Assembly (NCBI GenBank): GCA_948099385.1 | Contig: CANUEZ040000167.1 | Coordinates: 5,431,001 to 5,495,000 of the forward strand | DNA length: 64,000 bases | Direction of reading: 5' to 3' | DNA from: Fasciola hepatica | Lineage: Eukaryota > Platyhelminthes > Trematoda > Plagiorchiida > Fasciolidae | Program-made: the position numbers and the translations under genes | The notes under the pieces: generated by a model | What the model saw: the letters and a program-made list of their open reading frames with translations, nothing else | What the model was told of the DNA's origin: nothing | Databases searched by the model: none | In this document: piece after piece, positions 29,611 through 42,360 of the stretch | How the letters are laid out: each line of letters begins with the position of its first letter | Numbering within the stretch: position 1 is the stretch's first letter

Positions 29611-30589
29611 GAGGTGTACTGGGCATCCAGGATGTTTGGCCTCATCCGAAGGGTGTATGAAGTGAGCAATCAGTCACCGGCCTGCAGTGGGTTACGGACC
29701 CCTCATTTCGCCCCGCTGCCTTGCGGGTTGGGCTGTGGATAGCTAAAGCCTCCGGTTGTGGATCCCTGAGAAGACTACCTGCTTTAGCTTGGGCAACCTG
29801 GAATTATCGCGCCCACAAACAAATCATGGACTCGGACTACCTACCCACCCACTCGCCCCCCCGCCCCGATTGTACCGGATTTTGTTTGACACAGTCTGAA
29901 ACCAGAGGGGTGTGATATAAAAAGAACATGGTTGCCCTATGAAGTGTTTAATTCGGATGCATAATCTTTGAACTGTGTTTGTGGTGTTAGCACTATGCTT
30001 TGTTACAGGTTAAAAAAGCGGAATGGCTCCAGATTGGCTCATTGATCTGCAACTCAGATACCGTAAAGCAAATAATGAGCGTCTTAAAAACTTCATTTCA
30101 TTACAGACTGCTTTGTAGTGATTTAAAATGTATGACGAGCTCATTGTTTTTGGCATCCGTTCCTTGGAAATCCGCTGAACTTTTTTGACTTTCGCCGACG
30201 ATTGATTCCCCACGTTTCCTCTGAATTTCACCGAAATCTATCTAAAACCGATTTCGAGGGCAGAAAGACGAAGTGTTTGCCTGAACACAGATGGCGGCTT
30301 ATGTCTCCCGATTTGCCCTCACGTAGACTGACAACCAAATCTCAAGCCTTTGAAGGCCACTCGATTGTACCGATCCAATTTTTTCGACGCAGTCACGTTT
30401 CTGACATGGCAACTGGATTTGCCATCGATACAATGTTGGGAGGTTTCACTCATTATGACAACGTGCCGAGATCCTGTCATCCTGAATACGGGAATTACAT
30501 ATTTGGGCCACACCCACTGCGTTACTTTTAGCCGAAGACTCATTCGATAGTTTCCTCGGCTGGATTCATTCCATTCATGATGTCAACGT
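29611..30589. other. No recognised gene
   Basis: Frames of 60-110 codons occur on both strands, the longest at 30202-30531 (plus), without recognisable motifs. Part of 30200-30589 could be the decayed 5' portion of the piggyBac-like transposase that follows, but I cannot support it. Confidence 0.3.
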
Positions 30590-31255
30590 GAGTTGACGTG
30601 ACAGGAACTTTTGCGGCTAACGCTCCTGAGGACGGAAAACGGATGAAGGTTACCGAAGACAGTTAAATTTCTACAATTGAGTCTGTGCCGTAGTGCGTTT
30701 TCCTGGAGTTCTCCTGATTGATAGTTGTTGGTACGATACCAGTCAAAGAAAAATAAAAGTTTTCTATAGTCTCGACGACTCACAAGAGTTTCAAGGTACA
30801 GTCTTTGCCAACGAAGAAATCGCTGTCTGCTTGCTTTTACAATCGTCACAAATAAGAGGTGGATATCGCAGAAAACATTCTTCGCATGTATTCTCGTCGC
30901 TGTGCTTCATATAGACAGCCAGTGGCTGCGAGGGAAAACATCAGACATAGCTGTACTGAACAAGTGGATCTGCTACCGTCAGTCTACTTCGTTTAATTTG
31001 ACTCGGAAACATTTTATTATGCGTTTGGTCAGTGAGTTACGCGACCTCAATTTCATTGAGGAGAGGTTCATACCGAAAGAACTCACACTGAGACAGAATG
31101 CACTGGAAAAGAAACAGCAGATATGCATCACATCGGGATGCCACAATAAGATCAGCGTTATGTGCTACTCCGTTGAGCGAGCCATGTTACTCTATGGATG
31201 CACTAAAAGTACGTGTAACCTTATGTACAGGTGTTCTGACATTTTACGAAGCTAA
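30590..31255 (+). pseudogene. piggyBac-like transposase remnant
   Basis: A cut-and-paste transposase in decayed form. Blocks in family order, across frames: GTFAANAPEDGKRMK (about 30600; compare the GT(V/I)RxNRKG block), WYDTSQRKIKVFYSLDD (30730-30785; the W-D-x-V-x-x-LST strand), FF then DIAVLNKWICYRQ (about 30880-30985; the hydrophobic LLDVAxxNxxILY helix), RLVSELRDL, and a C-terminal Cys-rich finger (QICITSGCHNKISVMC, GCTKSTC at 31110-31220) like the piggyBac cysteine-rich domain. Stops and shifts separate the blocks. The N-terminal half and the ends of the element were not found. Individual matches are weak; their order is what supports the call. Confidence 0.5.
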
Positions 31256-33289
31256 TTCATTGCTCATAGTAACGTAAGATATACTTTTTGAGTTAGTTGA
31301 TTGCCAGAATGTTGTTAGATAACGAATATTTGCGAAGGGTGCGGAAGTTTCTCGTTTCAAGCAAGAGTGCGATGGATTTGAAGTGGTGCTTCACCGGTAC
31401 GCTCCATTTCTCCCAGATTTTTTTGGTATATTCGAGAAAATTTCATCATTAGCATTTGAACGCGGTCACATTAGTTTGTTTAGGATATTTCTTTCCGAAG
31501 TTATAGGGGAAGGTGTCCATGTGGAAACCTCGTTTCTCTGCCAAGGATTTTTTCTCTCGTCGTTCTAGTATCATCGTAAAACTAGTTTAGGGTGTTATTC
31601 CGAGACGCCGGCTCTAATGGACCAATTTACTCTCATTTTTTGAGTTCATTGAATTCAACTTTCTGGTATCCTTCAATATCGTTTATTGATATGATAATTT
31701 GCAATTGCAATGAACATTTATTCCCCAAATAATGCAACCAGTCCACACTATAACTTCATTTGTGTACTAAATTCTGTAGTTTCACATAAAAAGGGTTATC
31801 CTAAGGTGGCAACCAAGCTTGTTTTCATTGCTGTATCGAACGACTAATTGCAATACACCAATGAACCATTGCAAAATGATGGTAGTTACATTTTTTTCAT
31901 GGAACAATAATCTTTCACTACAGTCCTACAGCAGAGACTAGCTTCACGAGTTCACCAACTCAGTGCAGTCAGTTGATACCCGTTTTTGGAATGAGTATTC
32001 TCATAATCACGGCAATCCGCTTCAATACCAAGGTGAACTGGATGGTAGCAGATTGGTGACTTCCATCAAACTTGGACGGCAGTGCCAGGGTTTGAAGCCG
32101 GTAACTCGAATTTGTTGTTTCAGAGAATTACACTACTCAACTACCACCGGCTGTCCAAATAGTTCAACTAGTCTCAAAAAGTTCCACCGGTTTTGTGCCC
32201 CCCGGATAGTTGCAATGTGATTATTCATTACTCAACGTTCAATGTACATCGCAGAACGACTGGGTAATCTTTTCTGCGGTATCTGCCGAAACTATTTCTG
32301 TGTTAGTGATTCAGTGTTTGTGTCGCAAATGAGTGCTGGTTGTGTTTTCTGCTTATGCATACAGAAGTTTCAGATCTGCTATATTGCTAATCTGTTACGA
32401 CCTTCATGAATCAATGAGAATAAGGCAATCATGTTCTCTTTTGCAACCCACCTATTTGTGACCTCAGTTGATCACTTATGGTGACCTCTTTTCCGTTTTA
32501 TATTTATGAGCGATGTGATTGTGTACACATACACGCCCACACAGACTGCTTGTTCACGCCTCCACACTTTGTCCTTAAAGGCAGATATTACACGTCCGAG
32601 CTTACTTGATGAAAATAAATGAAGATCACGACGGCAAAATCTTTACTATTACTGGTCATTTGGTTCAGTAGTACTGGGGTGGTAGGTACCCTCAGAATTG
32701 CTGGATATTCACCCCTTGGGGTGCATACAGCATTATTTGACTTAACGCTTAACGGCAGCAAGAAGAGGGTCAGGAGAAGATGGGCACGTTAGGTAACACC
32801 CCTAAATGTTCTTCAGGTTCAGTTCATTTAAAAAAATAAGTCTGGTCCGTTGTTTTTATTTGCCTGGCCATCGTGCACATAAAACTCAGATTTCATGACT
32901 TTGTTTTTCTAGACAGATGGAGCGTAGTAACTCATGCCACTATTCGCGGTTAGATCTCTTCTTCCACATCGTTCCACTAGTTATGGGTAAACCGTCGAGT
33001 CACTGACTATTTAATGCGAGGATGGTTTAGGGCAAAAACTCCCAATCTTGTAGAGATACAGTTTGTCCAAAGAATCGAGATCTCCTCGATTCGATCGAAA
33101 CCCTGATATACGGTTGAATCCCAGTTTATACATCTGACAACACTCCCAGTAACCGAAAATACGCAATAGAGACTATTGTTTAGCGAAAGAGAGTAGTATC
33201 AGCGGTATAAGCCGGAATTCGGCTGCTTGTCAGGATTGCAACAAAAATGAGGTGGTCCCGGATATTCTGGATAGACTGTACATGCGACT
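31256..33289. other. No recognised gene
   Basis: About 2 kb with only short frames (up to 85 codons at 31963-32220). I see no exon-like unit with good splice sites and no known repeat. Confidence 0.3.
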
Positions 33290-33535
33290 TGAGCAGAGAA
33301 GACCGGTAATGACCGAGTGACTCAGGCCTCTCTGACCTCGCAGGCATGAAGTTCGAATCTTACCGTCACCGATCATATTGGTCGTAGACAGCAGTCCACT
33401 GTCATAACCTACTGTGACCTTGTGTGGATTTCTACCACTCCAAGTCTCACGGTCTTGGTTGTTAGTTATCTTTGATAGTGCATAAGGCCTTTAATGATAT
33501 TGGGCATATCTCTTCCCCTACAGTCTTCCGCCAGT
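33290..33535 (+). repeat. tRNA-headed SINE, first of a tandem pair
   Basis: Head with a B-box-like GTTCGAATCT at 33351-33360, body GTAGACAGCAGTCCACTGTC, middle TCTACCACTCCAAGTCTC, and a degraded tail (GTGCATAAGGCC, TTGGGCATAT). Matches the order of the copies at 33536, 46258, 51005 and 57353. It lies directly before another copy in the same orientation. Confidence 0.65.
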
Positions 33536-33775
33536 GGTCAGAGGTTCGAGTCCTATCATCGCCGGCCACTTTAGAGGTAGACAGTTATCTGGTACCCCCC
33601 CCCCTCCCCCGTCCCGTACGTCACCGCACCTGACCTATTGGGTTCTTGTGTAGTTCTCCATCCACAATCATGGGGTCTGGGTGCCAGTAATATCTATTAG
33701 TTTGGTGGGTTTTCGAGACTATGGGGTATGCTCCTTCGATTGCGCTCATGCGCAAGCATGTACTGAAAAAAGCAA
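33536..33775 (+). repeat. tRNA-headed SINE, second of a tandem pair
   Basis: B-box GGTTCGAGTCC at 33543-33553 with an A-box-like TGGTCAGAGG just before. Body: GGTAGACAGTTATCTGG, a C-run and TGGGGTCTGGGTGCC; tail GACTATGGGGTATGC then CGCTCATGCGCAAGCATGT and an A-rich end at about 33765. SINEs use LINE enzymes to move; the partner LINE was not identified. Confidence 0.7.
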
Positions 33776-35368
33776 AAAGAGTGGTCCATTATTCTCCGGC
33801 AAGGTCATGTCTGCGTTGTATTCGAACTCAGGCGAATTTTTTTCCGGAAAGATTTAAATGCTAATTTGCCGGACCACGCAATTTGTTTCGCAGTACATCT
33901 ATAATAAAGTACAAGAAAAGTATGGATATAGAAGAGCCTTATTGTATTCTTCTGGGGATGGAAAACGGCGATGAAAGATGATCACATGCTCTCACAAAAC
34001 ATTACGTATGAGGATTCGTCCCTCTAGTGACTGAACCTTACATCTCGGATACTTAGTTTATGATCAAGTGATCCTAAAAATTCCTGGCAACAGAACGCAG
34101 AAACATGATAACGGTCAGCTTTCATCAATCTGCGATACATTTGGCTCTAAAGGGGTGGTTATCCACTGAATGGGCCAATGGTGATTTGATGTGGGCTTTC
34201 GAGACTCAATCTCCGTACTTTGAGGACCGTTGCTGATTTCCCTTCTTTCAGTTGATGTCTCCGACGCCTTTCTTGCATCTGGTAGCAATACTGGAGAGTA
34301 ATGGTGAGTATCGTCGTTATGCGTTAGACGTAAATAGTTGTTGCACCACTTTCTGTGTGTTATGTCTATGATCTTGATGCAGTTGGATTATTTCGGTTAC
34401 AGCTTGGCTTAGTTGTATAAGATTGGCATCGTCGTGAACCAATTACCTATTAAAACCCAGGGCACGCAAAATATCGTTGACTGCGAACATCAAGAGACAG
34501 GACTGAGATCATGCTTAGAAGTGATGGGCTTTATGATGTACTCATAGATCTTGCATCATCCCTCAGGTAGTACAAATAGATAGATATCAGAAGTTGTATT
34601 CTATCTGTTTCTTCGTCCACAATTTCCTGTCTCTGCTTTGCCTTGCTGCAGTTTTTGGTTTTGTTATTATGTGTGATTTCAGGAAAGTGTACTACATATG
34701 ATAAGAAGACTTCACTTATACGGATCTTGGAAGTGACAAATATGGAAATACTGTTTTTTGGTGCAGTGTAGGAGGGTGGGCCGGAAACTACGAAGATTGT
34801 GGGTTAGTGGATGAGTAATAAATTCTAAGAAATAGTTAGTGATGATAACAGTCACGGGGAAAAATAATGCAGTTTTCCAACAATGAAAGAATGGCTTTTT
34901 CTGTTCCCTGTTTGCACGTGAATGCACTGGAAGGCCCACTGCGCTATTAAAGGTAACCGGCAAGTGCGATCCTGATAATTGGAACAATGGGCTATTTGAG
35001 TCCCCAGGCGACAGCGAATTGTGCTGCATACCCACCAATGTGCCTGACTGTATCAAGATTCGAACTTCGCACGTACGAGATGATACCACTGGCCACCAAA
35101 GGGCAAGGGAGATATGTAGATCGACAACCACCATATAACTGTCAAAAGTCAGTTCTTCGGGAAAAGCAATCAATATATTGTTAAAGCGTGCAACAAAGAA
35201 ATCTCAATCATTGCTAATTCTTCTTCGGTTTATAAAGCCTCTTGCACCGATCAGGTTGCTCGATTTATATTCTGCGGAATAAAAGTCTCTTTCTAGCCAA
35301 TCAGGAAAAGCCACTAATGTGGTAAAACAAAAGCATATCCAACACATCCTTCCTGTTTTGAGAAGCTT
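33776..35368. other. No recognised gene
   Basis: Only overlapping frames, the longest at 34712-35173 (minus, 153 codons) without motifs or conservation to anything else here. Probably intergenic or intronic. Confidence 0.3.
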
Positions 35369-35752
35369 CTACTTACATACCGGCTGGTAGCTTTGCCCAC
35401 TGCGAATTCTAGACGGCGAATGCTCCTCTCCGACCGATGATTGTATAGTGCTATCTTTTTCAGTCACTTCCTCATCCTTTTCTGTTTCTTCCTCCTCACC
35501 TTCGTTGGCTCCCCCATTGTTTCTCTCTTCATCATCGCCTTCCTCCGATTTTCTCAGGTGCACTCTATTCCTTCTTATCCGACGACCTCCAGAGCGTATT
35601 AGGCATGATTTCGTTGTTCGGCGCGATAGTACCTCCTTTCGTCCAGGAATTTTCTGTCGGTTCAGTTGGTTGAATCCAGTTTGTGTCATCTGGCAGTGGT
35701 TTGCTGCCCCGGCCGTAAACTCTTTTTTGCACCGCCATTCGCTTCTTCAGTC
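35369..35752 (-). pseudogene. Gypsy-2 pol tail, acidic
   Basis: The 106-residue frame has SGGRRIRRNRVHLRKSEE, the 'R-RNRxHLR' ending typical of Mag-like gypsy integrases, then a strongly acidic run of Glu and Asp (35455-35560) and a short neutral end. The acidic run is simple-sequence-like. Confidence 0.65.
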
Positions 35753-36336
35753 TCAATTTGAAGGCACTACGACACCTGGGTCCAGTAACCGAGCACAAAC
35801 GGGCAGGATGGCACACGTCCGTCTTCCAAACAGGCTTTTTGTCGAGCTCGTTCCCACCGTTACAGAATATGTATTTCGAAGCTCTAGCAGAGCGATAAAC
35901 GGATCGCTGCCCCTGGCTTTGCACTTCTCGAGTATCTTGTTTGCCTGTTTGACAGCGCTCTGTGCTTTACCGTTGAACTGACTGTAGTAAGGACTGGTGA
36001 CGTGATGGCTGAAATGCCACATCTTCGAGAATTGCTGGAATTCCCTGCTGCGAAACTGAGGACCACCATCGGAAGTCACTGGAACCAAGATTCCATGTCG
36101 TGCAAAGTTGGGTCACAGTTCGTTGATGATTTCTGCAACCGTTTCTGTCCTCAGATGGTTGACTTCGAAGAAATCACCAGGAATCGGCGGCCACTAGGTA
36201 ACTGTCCTTCCCATTGTAAAAGGTACCTAACACCACAATTTGCCAAGGCCGGTCAGGTATTGAGCGCGTCTCCATCGGTTCCCTCGTTTGTCGTTGATCA
36301 AACTGACTGCATGGTTCGCAACTTGCTACCATCTGT
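35753..36336 (-). pseudogene. Gypsy-2 integrase core
   Basis: Pieces in two frames: QMVASCEPCSQFDQRQTREP (CxxC of the zinc module) and PWQIVVLGTFYNGKDSYLV (core start, where the first catalytic Asp appears as Gly in VVLGTF) at about 36174-36370; TSDGGPQFRSREF with the second Asp and TSPYYSQFNGKAQSAVKQA with the third position (canonical NGxAE; here Ala-Gln, so Glu is lost) at about 35950-36080. Two of three catalytic residues therefore look mutated. Confidence 0.7.
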
Positions 36337-36798
36337 TTAACCTGTTGTGCCATGCCTGACTCGAGTGACACATCCATTGATACCTGTGTGTGAACGGTGT
36401 GACCTACTCAGAGCATCTTTTCGAAAAGCCTGCGGTACCACCAAACGCTCACCTCGAAAAATCAGTTTATCCTCTGTTGTTAGCTCATCACGAAATTTGA
36501 AATAAGATAATGCTTCTTCCAAAAGAGTTCTCTTATCTTCCAGCCGATCTTGGATGATAACCTCCTTCAGCGTTTGTAGGCACGGATTTGCCATCGTGAC
36601 GTTCTGAATTAGGAATAATTCAGATTCCGTAACGGCCAATGCTATGTTCACTGTTTCATTTCTAATTTTGTCTTTCGTACTCGGTAGTATGCCTCGTGAA
36701 AGTGTGTCAGCTACAAACATTTATTTTCCTTGCTAATAATGTAGTTCGTAGTTATCCTTCTGGAGACGTATCAGTATCGATTGAATTCTTCTCGGTGA
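36337..36798 (-). pseudogene. Gypsy-2 RNase H-integrase linker
   Basis: The 127-residue frame begins VADTLSR (canonical 'VADALSR', end of RNase H) and continues through a linker to LVVPQAFRKDALSRSHRSHTG, the start of the integrase zinc module with its His. This is the longest undamaged piece of this element. Confidence 0.75.
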
Positions 36799-37860
36799 TC
36801 AGTGTAGTGGCTTATCCACGATCGTGATCAATGGCTTGTGATCTGAATATATGCACGTAAGTCGACCGAAAGTTTGATCGTCGAACTTCTTCAGAGTGTA
36901 CACAATTGCTAGTAGTTCATTTCCGATTTGCGCATATTTCTGTTCAAAACTTGTTAACATCCTACTTGAATAATCACGCGGGTGCCTATTTTGTAAAAGA
37001 ACCACTCCTAAGACATGTTGACTATCCTCACACTGTAAACACAGAGGTAAGATGTGGTCATAATATCCGTGACCGGGGAATTCGAGAGAAATTGCTTTAT
37101 GCGATCAAACGTTAATTTCTGTTCATCTGCCCGTATCCATGTTTTCCCCTTATGTGTTAATCGGTGGATCGGTCTCCTCAATTTCACTAACTCTGGAAAG
37201 AATTTGCTTAGGTAGCTGATCATCCCGTTAAAACGTGAGACACCTTTGGTATCGGTTGGAGCAGGCATATCTACAATCGCGCTTACCTTTTTTTGGATCC
37301 AGTTTTCTACCTTCGTTTGTGAGAATGTGACCGTGAAACTTGACTGCTATTTGACAGAATTTCAACTTGTAGCTTTTCAGTTTAGTTCCATCACGGATAC
37401 ATCATTGCAGAAAATAATCGAACCTTCTGATGTGTTCCTCGATATTTTCTACCGAAAATTAGAATATCGTCTGCTACGCAGAGCACTCCAGTTTAAGTCG
37501 TCCACTGCTTGGAGAATCCTCCTCTGGAATATTTCGCTCGACACCTTCAGGCCGAAAGATGGTCACTTCCAACGGTAACGGTCATACAATGTGCCAAACG
37601 TGTTCACACAACTCGATGCGTCATACAATTCTAACTGCCAAAATATCGAAGCCAGATCAACCTTCGTAAAGCACCGCGCGTTTGATAACTCAAAAAAAAT
37701 ATTGTCAAAAACAGATAACGGAAAGTGCTCTCGCCTGAGTGCTTTGTTTTGTGGTTTGGGATCAATGCAAATGAGAAGTTCCCGGATGCTTTTGTCACAA
37801 TTAAAAGTTGGCTCACCCAGTCTGTCCGTTCATCATCTTTAAACAAGTCGTTATGAGAGT
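36799..37860 (-). pseudogene. Gypsy-2 reverse transcriptase and RNase H
   Basis: RNase H: RHPRDYSSRMLTSFEQKYAQI, ELLAIVYTLKKF and IYSDHKPL (SDHKPL kept). RT thumb and connection: PTDTKGVSRFNGMISYLSKF, RRPIHRLTHKG. Upstream to about 37860 the palm is in short frames (LNDAAFQRYF-like DWVSQLLIVTKASG at 37800). The catalytic YxDD box near 37440-37480 could be read only as disrupted text. Frames change near 37268 and 37008. Confidence 0.7.
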
Positions 37861-38600
37861 GTCCAACTCACGTTCAAGTCGTTCTCTAACTGCATATGAA
37901 ATACGCCTTATCGGTAGAGCCACAGGTTCTGCGGATTCGTGGACGTGTAATGCCGCAATTCCCGGTAGCTTTCCCAATTTCTATTCGAAAACAGGCATAT
38001 TTTTCCGAGTAATGTTCGACATTATCAGATGTATGGTGAATGAATGAATCATAGTGGAATGACACCAAACCCAGATATTCGATAGATTCACATTCGAGGA
38101 TAGGAACATAGCCTTGGTCAATCACCACAAAGTTTATGAGTGATGAATGTCTATCCTTGGGATTTGCAGCATTACCTTACCCCTTGGATGATCCTTATCA
38201 CCGTTCCACATAGTGAGTCTCTTTTGTGTTGCTGTCGATGCAGTGCTAGATTGAGCGTTGATAGGCATGACACTCATCGATGCGCCCGTATCATACTAGA
38301 AATCCACCTCTTCTCCGTTCATCAACATTTTGGTAGGAACGCTCTTTCGCTTTGCCGGCATTTGCACCTCACTCACTCGATCCGTGTTGTGATGATTTTG
38401 TTCTCTGTTTTCCTGAGGAAACATTTTGACTCAAAATGGTTGCGCTTCTTTGATACCATGCACGTCTCTGATGTTATTTTGTACAAACCACTGGGTTCTC
38501 ACGCATTCAACGTCTCCATGCGTTTTTCGGCTGCTTCCTCACCTCGGCAGATTTCGACGCGTTTGAGGCGTCCAGTAATGTTACGAATTTGATCCTTAAT
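37861..38600 (-). pseudogene. Gypsy-2 protease and gag end
   Basis: Minus strand: a knuckle-like CMVSKKRNHFESKCF near 38420-38460, then KMLMNGEEVDF followed by YDTGASMSVI at about 38270-38330 (aspartic protease D-T-G-A), and the flap region around SNVNLSNIWVW near 38080. Several stops. The rest of gag to the right was not recognised. Confidence 0.6.
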
Positions 38601-40884
38601 TCGAAAGCGATGAGACTGAAGCGAAGAAACGTGCTTCCTACCCTATTTTTTGTTCCTACTTCAGTATATCCCTCAAAATGTTGCTACGAGAGTTTCATAC
38701 CGAAGTAGACATAGGGTTAGAGTATCCGTCTTTTAGGTGGAGACACACCCATCGAAGAAACTGATGGCGATCCCCTACAGAATTATCGGAACCACAGGTC
38801 ACACACTGATGGTCCACGGGACTGTGGATAATACAGGGTACAGACGTTAGGTACTTCTAAATAAACGTGCGAGACCAGTACCCATTAGGGCAGGAATCAC
38901 GCTATAATAGCACCAAGAAACGTTTCACGGATTTTCCTCACTGTGTGTTAGCCTAACTGAAAAATGTACAGCGATAAGCAAGATGGTTTGCTAAAATCAG
39001 TTTGAATCAGTTCGGGTGGCTAGAGACAGTACGATGCCATAGTTTTGATTGTGACCTTCCAATAGTATGTTTCAGGAACGCAGAAGACTGAACGCAAGAC
39101 TAATGATATATTTGTTCCGTTGATCGTGACATGTGGTTGACGTTTGTCTCTAAACGCCCAATAAATTGGTCCTAGAAACCTTTACGAAAAAGCCAACATC
39201 TAGATGACTATGTCAGCTAATTTCAAGTCTCCGTTGCTTTCTGTCACGTTATCGATTGCTAAACCACTTACCTATTCTTCCGAACACGGGATCAGCTGTG
39301 AAGAGTTAAGCTCCCGACGGGGTTCGTTTCTTCCTCTGCGATCATTGGTTCGTTTCTGATTCAGGTACTAGGATTGTTCTGCTATAAATTAGGACCGTTG
39401 ACAGACAGTCGGAAATCACACCTATGCCACGACAGAAAAATTTGGCAAAGATAACTAATTACACTCTGCACAGGCGATATTTTATTTTAATATGACAGTT
39501 TGTTTTCTCGATCGCATAGTTTGTCCATCAGTTTCATGCTTTCTGTTCTCCGGGTTATACGTAGTGCGTTCGCCCCTGCTTTGAGATTTTGACCCCCCGA
39601 AGACACGTTCATCCCGATTTGTCACCTTGCCCATTTGTTCCATTCGACTGTATCAATTTCAGAGTAGGAAAATGCGCTATTTTTTTAGAAAAACAACATG
39701 TCTATATTTTAAGGCTAACCTTCCTTTTGAATTAGATCATTCACGCACGCTCGGTCGTGTTGTGAACTGTCTTCTTTCTTCTCCATAATGAGATAGTCAT
39801 AATGATTTTACTCACTTAACAAAAGCGTACTCACCAGGTTTGGTCGCTTACTATCTCGATACAATGGCGAGTATTATTCAATCTCAAATTCGGTTACCCC
39901 CGGGGTTGATTGGCTGCGTGGTGCCGTGCTTGATTACCGCAGTTGCTGTGTTTAGTTTAGCCCCACGTGTGTGTGTGTGTGTATATACGTTGATTTATCG
40001 ATCCAATCCGATTCAGCTCCATTGACCTCATTCTGACCATTGCTATGTCCTCGTTTTGAACCATTGCTCGCAACTATCTTGCCGGCTGGATGACATCCAA
40101 ACCATACGCGCACGCGCACACATTACAACCCGCTCAGCCGTGCCTACCAGCAACAAACGTTCATACTTGTCGAAAAACTGGATCACACACGCACACTCCA
40201 TTCACTTCGAGGTCATCATATAGTTCTAGGACTTGGGTTGTATTGTATTCACTCTTCTAATGATCGCATCGATCGAAATAAATTTCTCTCTCTCTCTCTC
40301 TCTGTGATAAGTGACCCACCCATTTCCGGATCAATACCTATTGACTGTGGTTTAACCAGCTGTTTAAATGTTTACTCCTCCCTAATCCTTGTATTGACTC
40401 GTTTCCTTTCGACACCCAGACAAAGTTGAATTCAGGAACATAGGCGCTAATGATTTTAAGTTTCATATAGGTACATATTTCCTTTTTATATGTTTCCCAA
40501 GTCTTCTTTCGGAAATGGCAGATGCATTCAAATATACTTACAAGGTATAAGCCAAAAATAACATGAAAATAGAAGCGAAAAATTGGAAGAGTGGTCGAAA
40601 TTCTTGGGTTTTCTTTACTCTACGAAACGAATACGTTTTTGTGTTTAACGGGAACTTATGATAAGTAGAATTCGAAAGAGCCGCCAAAATAGATGCATCG
40701 CAGTATGTTTATCACATATGTACACGCACACACGTTATCTCTAACAGTGCCTCTCTCTCCTCCATACGCTTCTCCACCTCATAGCCTGGACGGTATCAGC
40801 ATGCAGAGGTTACTTGTCTCACAGATTTTACTGCACCACGCCTTGTCCTGTACACATACAAATCAACACGATGGCCGTTTATAG
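38601..40884. other. No recognised gene; GT and CT microsatellites
   Basis: Possible remains of gypsy-2 gag next to 38600 cannot be confirmed. Simple repeats: (GT)8 at 39967-39982 and (CT)10 at 40284-40303. A 61-codon frame at 39840-40025 has no motif. Confidence 0.35.
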
Positions 40885-41112
40885 TCCAGCGAATGAAAAC
40901 TGCACATCTTCAATCGACCGATCACGCTTCCGTGGTACCGTGTCGACAACGAGTGATTCGAATGGAAGCACAGATGCACGGCTTGGATGATCTGTTCCAT
41001 GTGGCCCAAGTCCCCGCGAGTGACGATGATCGCTGGGCAAAAAGAGCTCGTTTACAACTCGGTCGATGGTTGGGCTGGATCTCAAGTGGTCGTCAGTGCG
41101 AATTTCCCAGAG
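40885..41112 (+). other. Possible host exon, frame uncertain
   Basis: GTTTATAG at 40877-40884 could be an acceptor and GTTAAGT at 41131-41137 or the GT at 41125 a donor. Two overlapping plus-strand frames are both open over much of the stretch: one with LDDLFHVAQVPASDDDRW, another with KELVYNSVDGWAGSQVVV. Codon use looks coding-like, but I cannot choose the frame or name a domain. May belong to the gene of the exons at 45902 and 54606. Confidence 0.3.
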
Positions 41113-41964
41113 AAGTCAAGTGTGTACGTTAAGTCTGTAGTGTTATCTTATCATTGTAGTTGTTTTTGTTGCTTTTTTGTCTACCAAATTCTAATGTAAG
41201 GTTCACGATAAGCCGCGCCTATCGCTTTTTGTTTTGCCCTATCATGATTTCGTTGCTTGGTAATATTCTAAGTGAGGTGTACTTTTTTCAGACATTTTGA
41301 AAGACATCTCACTGTAGCCGAGACTGCTATGACGACAGAAGGAAGAGGCTGTTATCAACTTGATTGCGTCAACCAGCCAAGAACCACAAGCTAAAGAAGA
41401 ATCATTGACTACTTCGGAAGCATCATGCGACATACTGGAATAATCCCGCTGAAGAGCAGGTGAACTTCTGCAGTATTCCAGGTGAGACTTTGTGGGACCC
41501 AGTTCGAGAACTTTAGATCAAGACGTTAGTCGGGGCAAGTGGACCAATACAACGAGATTGGTGCGCATGAGAACAAACTCAGTAGTCACAAACACATTGT
41601 CAAACAGATGCCGAAGTGGGCAAGCAACCGAATGATCGGTCTTGCTGTAGTGGAGGCATCATAACACTACTTGAACGGCCATATATGTTCTATCATTTTC
41701 AGTTGTCTGGCTAAGCAGCAACAAGGGTTTCCTGCCTGTTTCGCCTTCTCCCTTCAATACCAGTTTTTGATACACATATTGCAGATTTTCTCAAGTGTGA
41801 TTATGAGGTTAAGTTTTTCCGATACTAAACATCCAGAACCCGAAACATCATCCTTATTGGTGCTCGTGTGGTAAAATTCCCTGGACATCGATTTCGAGTT
41901 GCCAGGCTCAAGCCCCGAAGCTGGTCATCAACATTCGTCACAGTTAGTAGTAGTAGTAGTAGTG

Positions 41965-42008
<44 letters not shown>

Positions 42009-42360
42009 TTTAGTTAGCTGTTGTCCGACTCGTTGCCGCACTTATTTTTACCTACAAGCTTACTCGAGAGCAACAACGAGAACGACTGTGCCACATGTGG
42101 GAAACTGTATTCTAACCGTGACTTATCGCGATGTGTACAGGTATGTGACAATGCATAATAGTCAAGGGCAATGAACAACGAAATGGGCAATAGCCGATGG
42201 GAATCAAGGTGAGGGTGGGTGATCGTTCAGGTCCGCTATACAAAAACAAATAACGGACAGCGGACAGTGTGCCGATCAAACATGTACTTAAACTTCCAGG
42301 GGCCTTTTGTGGTTCTTCGCCGATGCAAGTAGCAGGATCGTAATTTTCGGTTTTCCTTGA
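41113..42360. repeat. Non-coding stretch with a TAG microsatellite
   Basis: A (TAG)n tract of about 64 bases with one interruption lies at 41945-42008. Otherwise only short frames are seen. Likely intronic. Confidence 0.5.

Larger units (their letters stand above)
35369..38600 (-). mobile_element. Second Ty3/gypsy element, decayed
   Basis: A different gypsy lineage from the one at 3.8-22.3 kb. On the minus strand from 38600 downward: cysteine-rich gag end (about 38420-38600), protease (about 38240-38300), RT (about 37270-37860), RNase H (36799-37005), integrase (36720-35753) and an acidic C-terminal tail (35369-35689). Frames are broken repeatedly. LTRs were not identified on either side. 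Confidence 0.75.

Noticed and set aside
34712..35173. 153-residue minus-strand gene
   Set aside because: No recognisable domain and overlapping frames on the other strand; nothing conserved in the window.
35448..35981. 177-residue plus-strand Ser/Pro-rich protein
   Set aside because: Antisense of the acidic tail and integrase of gypsy-2; the Ser-rich run is the complement of the Glu/Asp codons.
40284..40303. Regulatory GA-box
   Set aside because: Simple (CT)10 microsatellite with no promoter context.
41945..42008. CRISPR-like or coding poly-Val repeat
   Set aside because: A plain TAG/GTA microsatellite; translation gives poly-Val by chance.
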